A stretch of DNA of 64,000 nucleotides, taken from NCBI RefSeq assembly GCF_021310995.1, contig NZ_CP054150.1:1674001-1738000 (forward strand). The letters are read 5' to 3'. The stretch is from Agrobacterium vaccinii (GTDB lineage: Bacteria > Pseudomonadota > Alphaproteobacteria > Rhizobiales > Rhizobiaceae). Under the pieces are notes generated by a model. That model ran no database searches, was not told where the DNA came from, and saw nothing but the letters and a program-made list of their open reading frames with translations. Each line of letters opens with the position of its first letter. Within the stretch, counting starts at the first letter, position 1. A program made the translations under genes and the position numbers. Of this stretch, positions 62,785-64,000 are shown piece by piece.

Positions 62785-63558
62785 ATGCCTGCACCCTCCT
62801 CCGCCTCGAATGTCGTTTCCGCTGCCATGCTCGCCATTGGCGATGAGCTGCTGTCGGGGCGCACGAAGGACAAGAATATCGGGCATCTGGCAGATGTGAT
62901 GACCATGTCGGGCATCGACCTCAAGGAAGTGCGCATTGTGGCAGACGAAGAGCCTGCCATTGTCGAGGCGCTGAACGCGCTGCGCAGCCGCTACGATTAT
63001 GTTTTCACCTCCGGTGGCATCGGCCCCACGCATGACGACATTACCGCCGATGCGGTCTCTGCTGCATTCGGCCTGCCCTGCGAGCACGATGCGGATGCGA
63101 TGCGCCTGCTTGGCGATATGTATCGCACCCGCGAAATGGAATTCACCGATGCGCGCAAACGCATGGCGCGCATGCCACGCGGTGCCAAACATATCGTCAA
63201 CCCCGTCTCGGTCGCGCCCGGTTTCATCGTTGAGAATGTCTACGTCATGGCAGGCGTGCCGCAAGTGTTTCAGGCCATGCTGGACAACGTCATCCCCACG
63301 CTGCGCACAGGCTCGAAAATCCTGTCGCAAGCCGTGCGCTCTCCCTTCGGCGAAGGCGACATCGGCACGTTGCTCAGCGGCGTGCAGAAATCCCATCCAG
63401 ACACCAGCATCGGCTCCTATCCGAAATATGATGGCCAGCGCTTCTCGACCGAGATCGTCGTGCGTGCCCGTGATGCGGATGCGCTCCATGCTGCAGCACA
63501 GGATGTGTCCGCGATGATCGATGCCATCACCCGCGAAAAGGCCGCGCATTCCGCTTGA
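62785..63558 (+). CDS. CinA-like molybdopterin-binding domain protein
   Basis: The 257-residue protein is the N-terminal MoCF-type domain of CinA: AAMLAIGDELLSGRTKDKN, FTSGGIGPTHDDITADAVS, and MAGVPQVFQAMLDNV. The C-terminal nicotinamide-nucleotide deamidase domain of full CinA is absent, as in many alphaproteobacteria, where that domain is encoded separately. CinA-like COG1058 domains can act as ADP-ribose pyrophosphatases. ATG 62785 begins the family homology. Confidence 0.9.
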   Translation: MPAPSSASNVVSAAMLAIGDELLSGRTKDKNIGHLADVMTMSGIDLKEVRIVADEEPAIVEALNALRSRYDYVFTSGGIGPTHDDITADAVSAAFGLPCEHDADAMRLLGDMYRTREMEFTDARKRMARMPRGAKHIVNPVSVAPGFIVENVYVMAGVPQVFQAMLDNVIPTLRTGSKILSQAVRSPFGEGDIGTLLSGVQKSHPDTSIGSYPKYDGQRFSTEIVVRARDADALHAAAQDVSAMIDAITREKAAHSA

Positions 63559-63601
63559 GCCGAAGGTGCAAGCACCACTGACCACGATGAGGAGACTGAT
63601 C

Positions 63602-64000
63602 ATGGGTTACAAGACGATACTGGCAGTGATGGACACTGCGGAAAACGCTGGCAAGCTCGGAGATTTCGCCGCGGCGTTGGCCAACACTTTCTCAGCGCAC
63701 GTCGTTGGCCTTCACATGGAAACCTTTGCGACCGTTCCACTCGTGGCACCGATGGAGATGCCCGACCCTGCGACCGTTCAAGCCGTGCAGGAGGTCGCCC
63801 ATCAGGAAACCACCGACATCGCCTCCATTTTCGCCCGCACGATGGCTGCGAAAAATATCTCCAACGAGTGGCGCAGCTTCGTCTCCTCGGTCGGCTACTC
63901 TTCCAACACTGCGATGCAAAGCGCCCGTTGCGCCGATCTCGTCATTGCTCGCCAGTCCACGTCGTCGTCGATTTCCGACAGCCGCGCCGACCTCGATAAT
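63602..64000 (+). CDS. Universal stress protein family, N-terminal part (runs off the window)
   Basis: A 133-codon frame starts with ATG after GAGGAGACTGATC and is open to the right edge, so the gene is partial. YKTILAVMDTAENAGKLGDFAAALA and SAHVVGLHME are the first strand and helix of a UspA fold, and CADLVIARQS is the family's third strand. Two-domain Usp proteins of ~280 residues are common in rhizobia. Confidence 0.85.
   Translation, partial: MGYKTILAVMDTAENAGKLGDFAAALANTFSAHVVGLHMETFATVPLVAPMEMPDPATVQAVQEVAHQETTDIASIFARTMAAKNISNEWRSFVSSVGYSSNTAMQSARCADLVIARQSTSSSISDSRADLDN

Overview
The window is a stretch of alphaproteobacterial chromosome, almost certainly from the Rhizobiaceae (Agrobacterium/Rhizobium group). 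The assignment rests on ExoR, the rhizobial periplasmic regulator of exopolysaccharide and acid responses; a PopZ/DUF2497 polar organiser; a fused SecDF; TrmFO; a DUF1476 ATPase-inhibitor (zeta) gene next to purC; and two copies of a palindromic intergenic repeat of the kind common in this family. Most of the content is housekeeping. No prophage, transposase, CRISPR array, restriction system or recognisable defence island is visible.

Layout. 0-8 kb: 3' end of an OmpA-domain gene, an Lrp/AsnC regulator, a short operon of thermonuclease-like and uracil-DNA-glycosylase-like proteins, a PleC/DivJ-like histidine kinase, cobT-dgkA, cobS followed by DUF1289 and a membrane aspartic protease, and a LapG-like cysteine protease. 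8-9.3 kb: a secreted Gly/His-rich protein built from a 21-bp tandem repeat. 9.5-15 kb: valS, three small unassigned genes and tRNA-Lys. 15-25 kb: a GlsB/YeaQ-type membrane protein, a large MscS-type channel, an FAD oxidoreductase-GcvT fusion, exoR, a FadL porin and trmFO. 25-31 kb: a minus-strand yajC-secDF-(NDUFAF3-like)-(NDUFAF6-like) cluster and a divergent DUF815 ATPase. 31-47 kb: membrane protein, AsmA/DUF3971 giant, bcp, M23 peptidase, RhlE-type helicase with a Nudix gene, periplasmic binding protein, rpe, purB, a serine hydrolase and a PAS-GGDEF-EAL protein. 47-54 kb: purine genes purC-purS-purQ, then a lipoprotein, a DUF1127/MocR divergent pair, purL and a BolA-family gene. 54-64 kb: membrane hydrolase, small basic protein, tRNA-Leu, lipB, alcohol dehydrogenase, popZ, a pcm-like methyltransferase, DUF3309, tRNA-Cys, two small lipoproteins, DUF982, two possible microproteins, a CinA-like protein and the start of a universal stress protein.

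How they work together. Purine synthesis (purB, purC, purS, purQ, purL) and late cobalamin assembly (cobT, cobS) are the clear pathways. Envelope biogenesis and stress is the main theme: SecDF/YajC, AsmA-like, MscS, DgkA, M23 peptidase, ExoR, OmpA and FadL. The points most worth a second look are the homogenised Gly/His repeat protein beside a LapG-like protease, the co-varying palindromic repeats, the complex-I-assembly-like pair behind secDF, a nested hairpin between exoR and fadL, and two possible sub-30-residue membrane proteins. No clearly new multi-gene system was found. Start sites are chosen from codon and Shine-Dalgarno context and several are uncertain.
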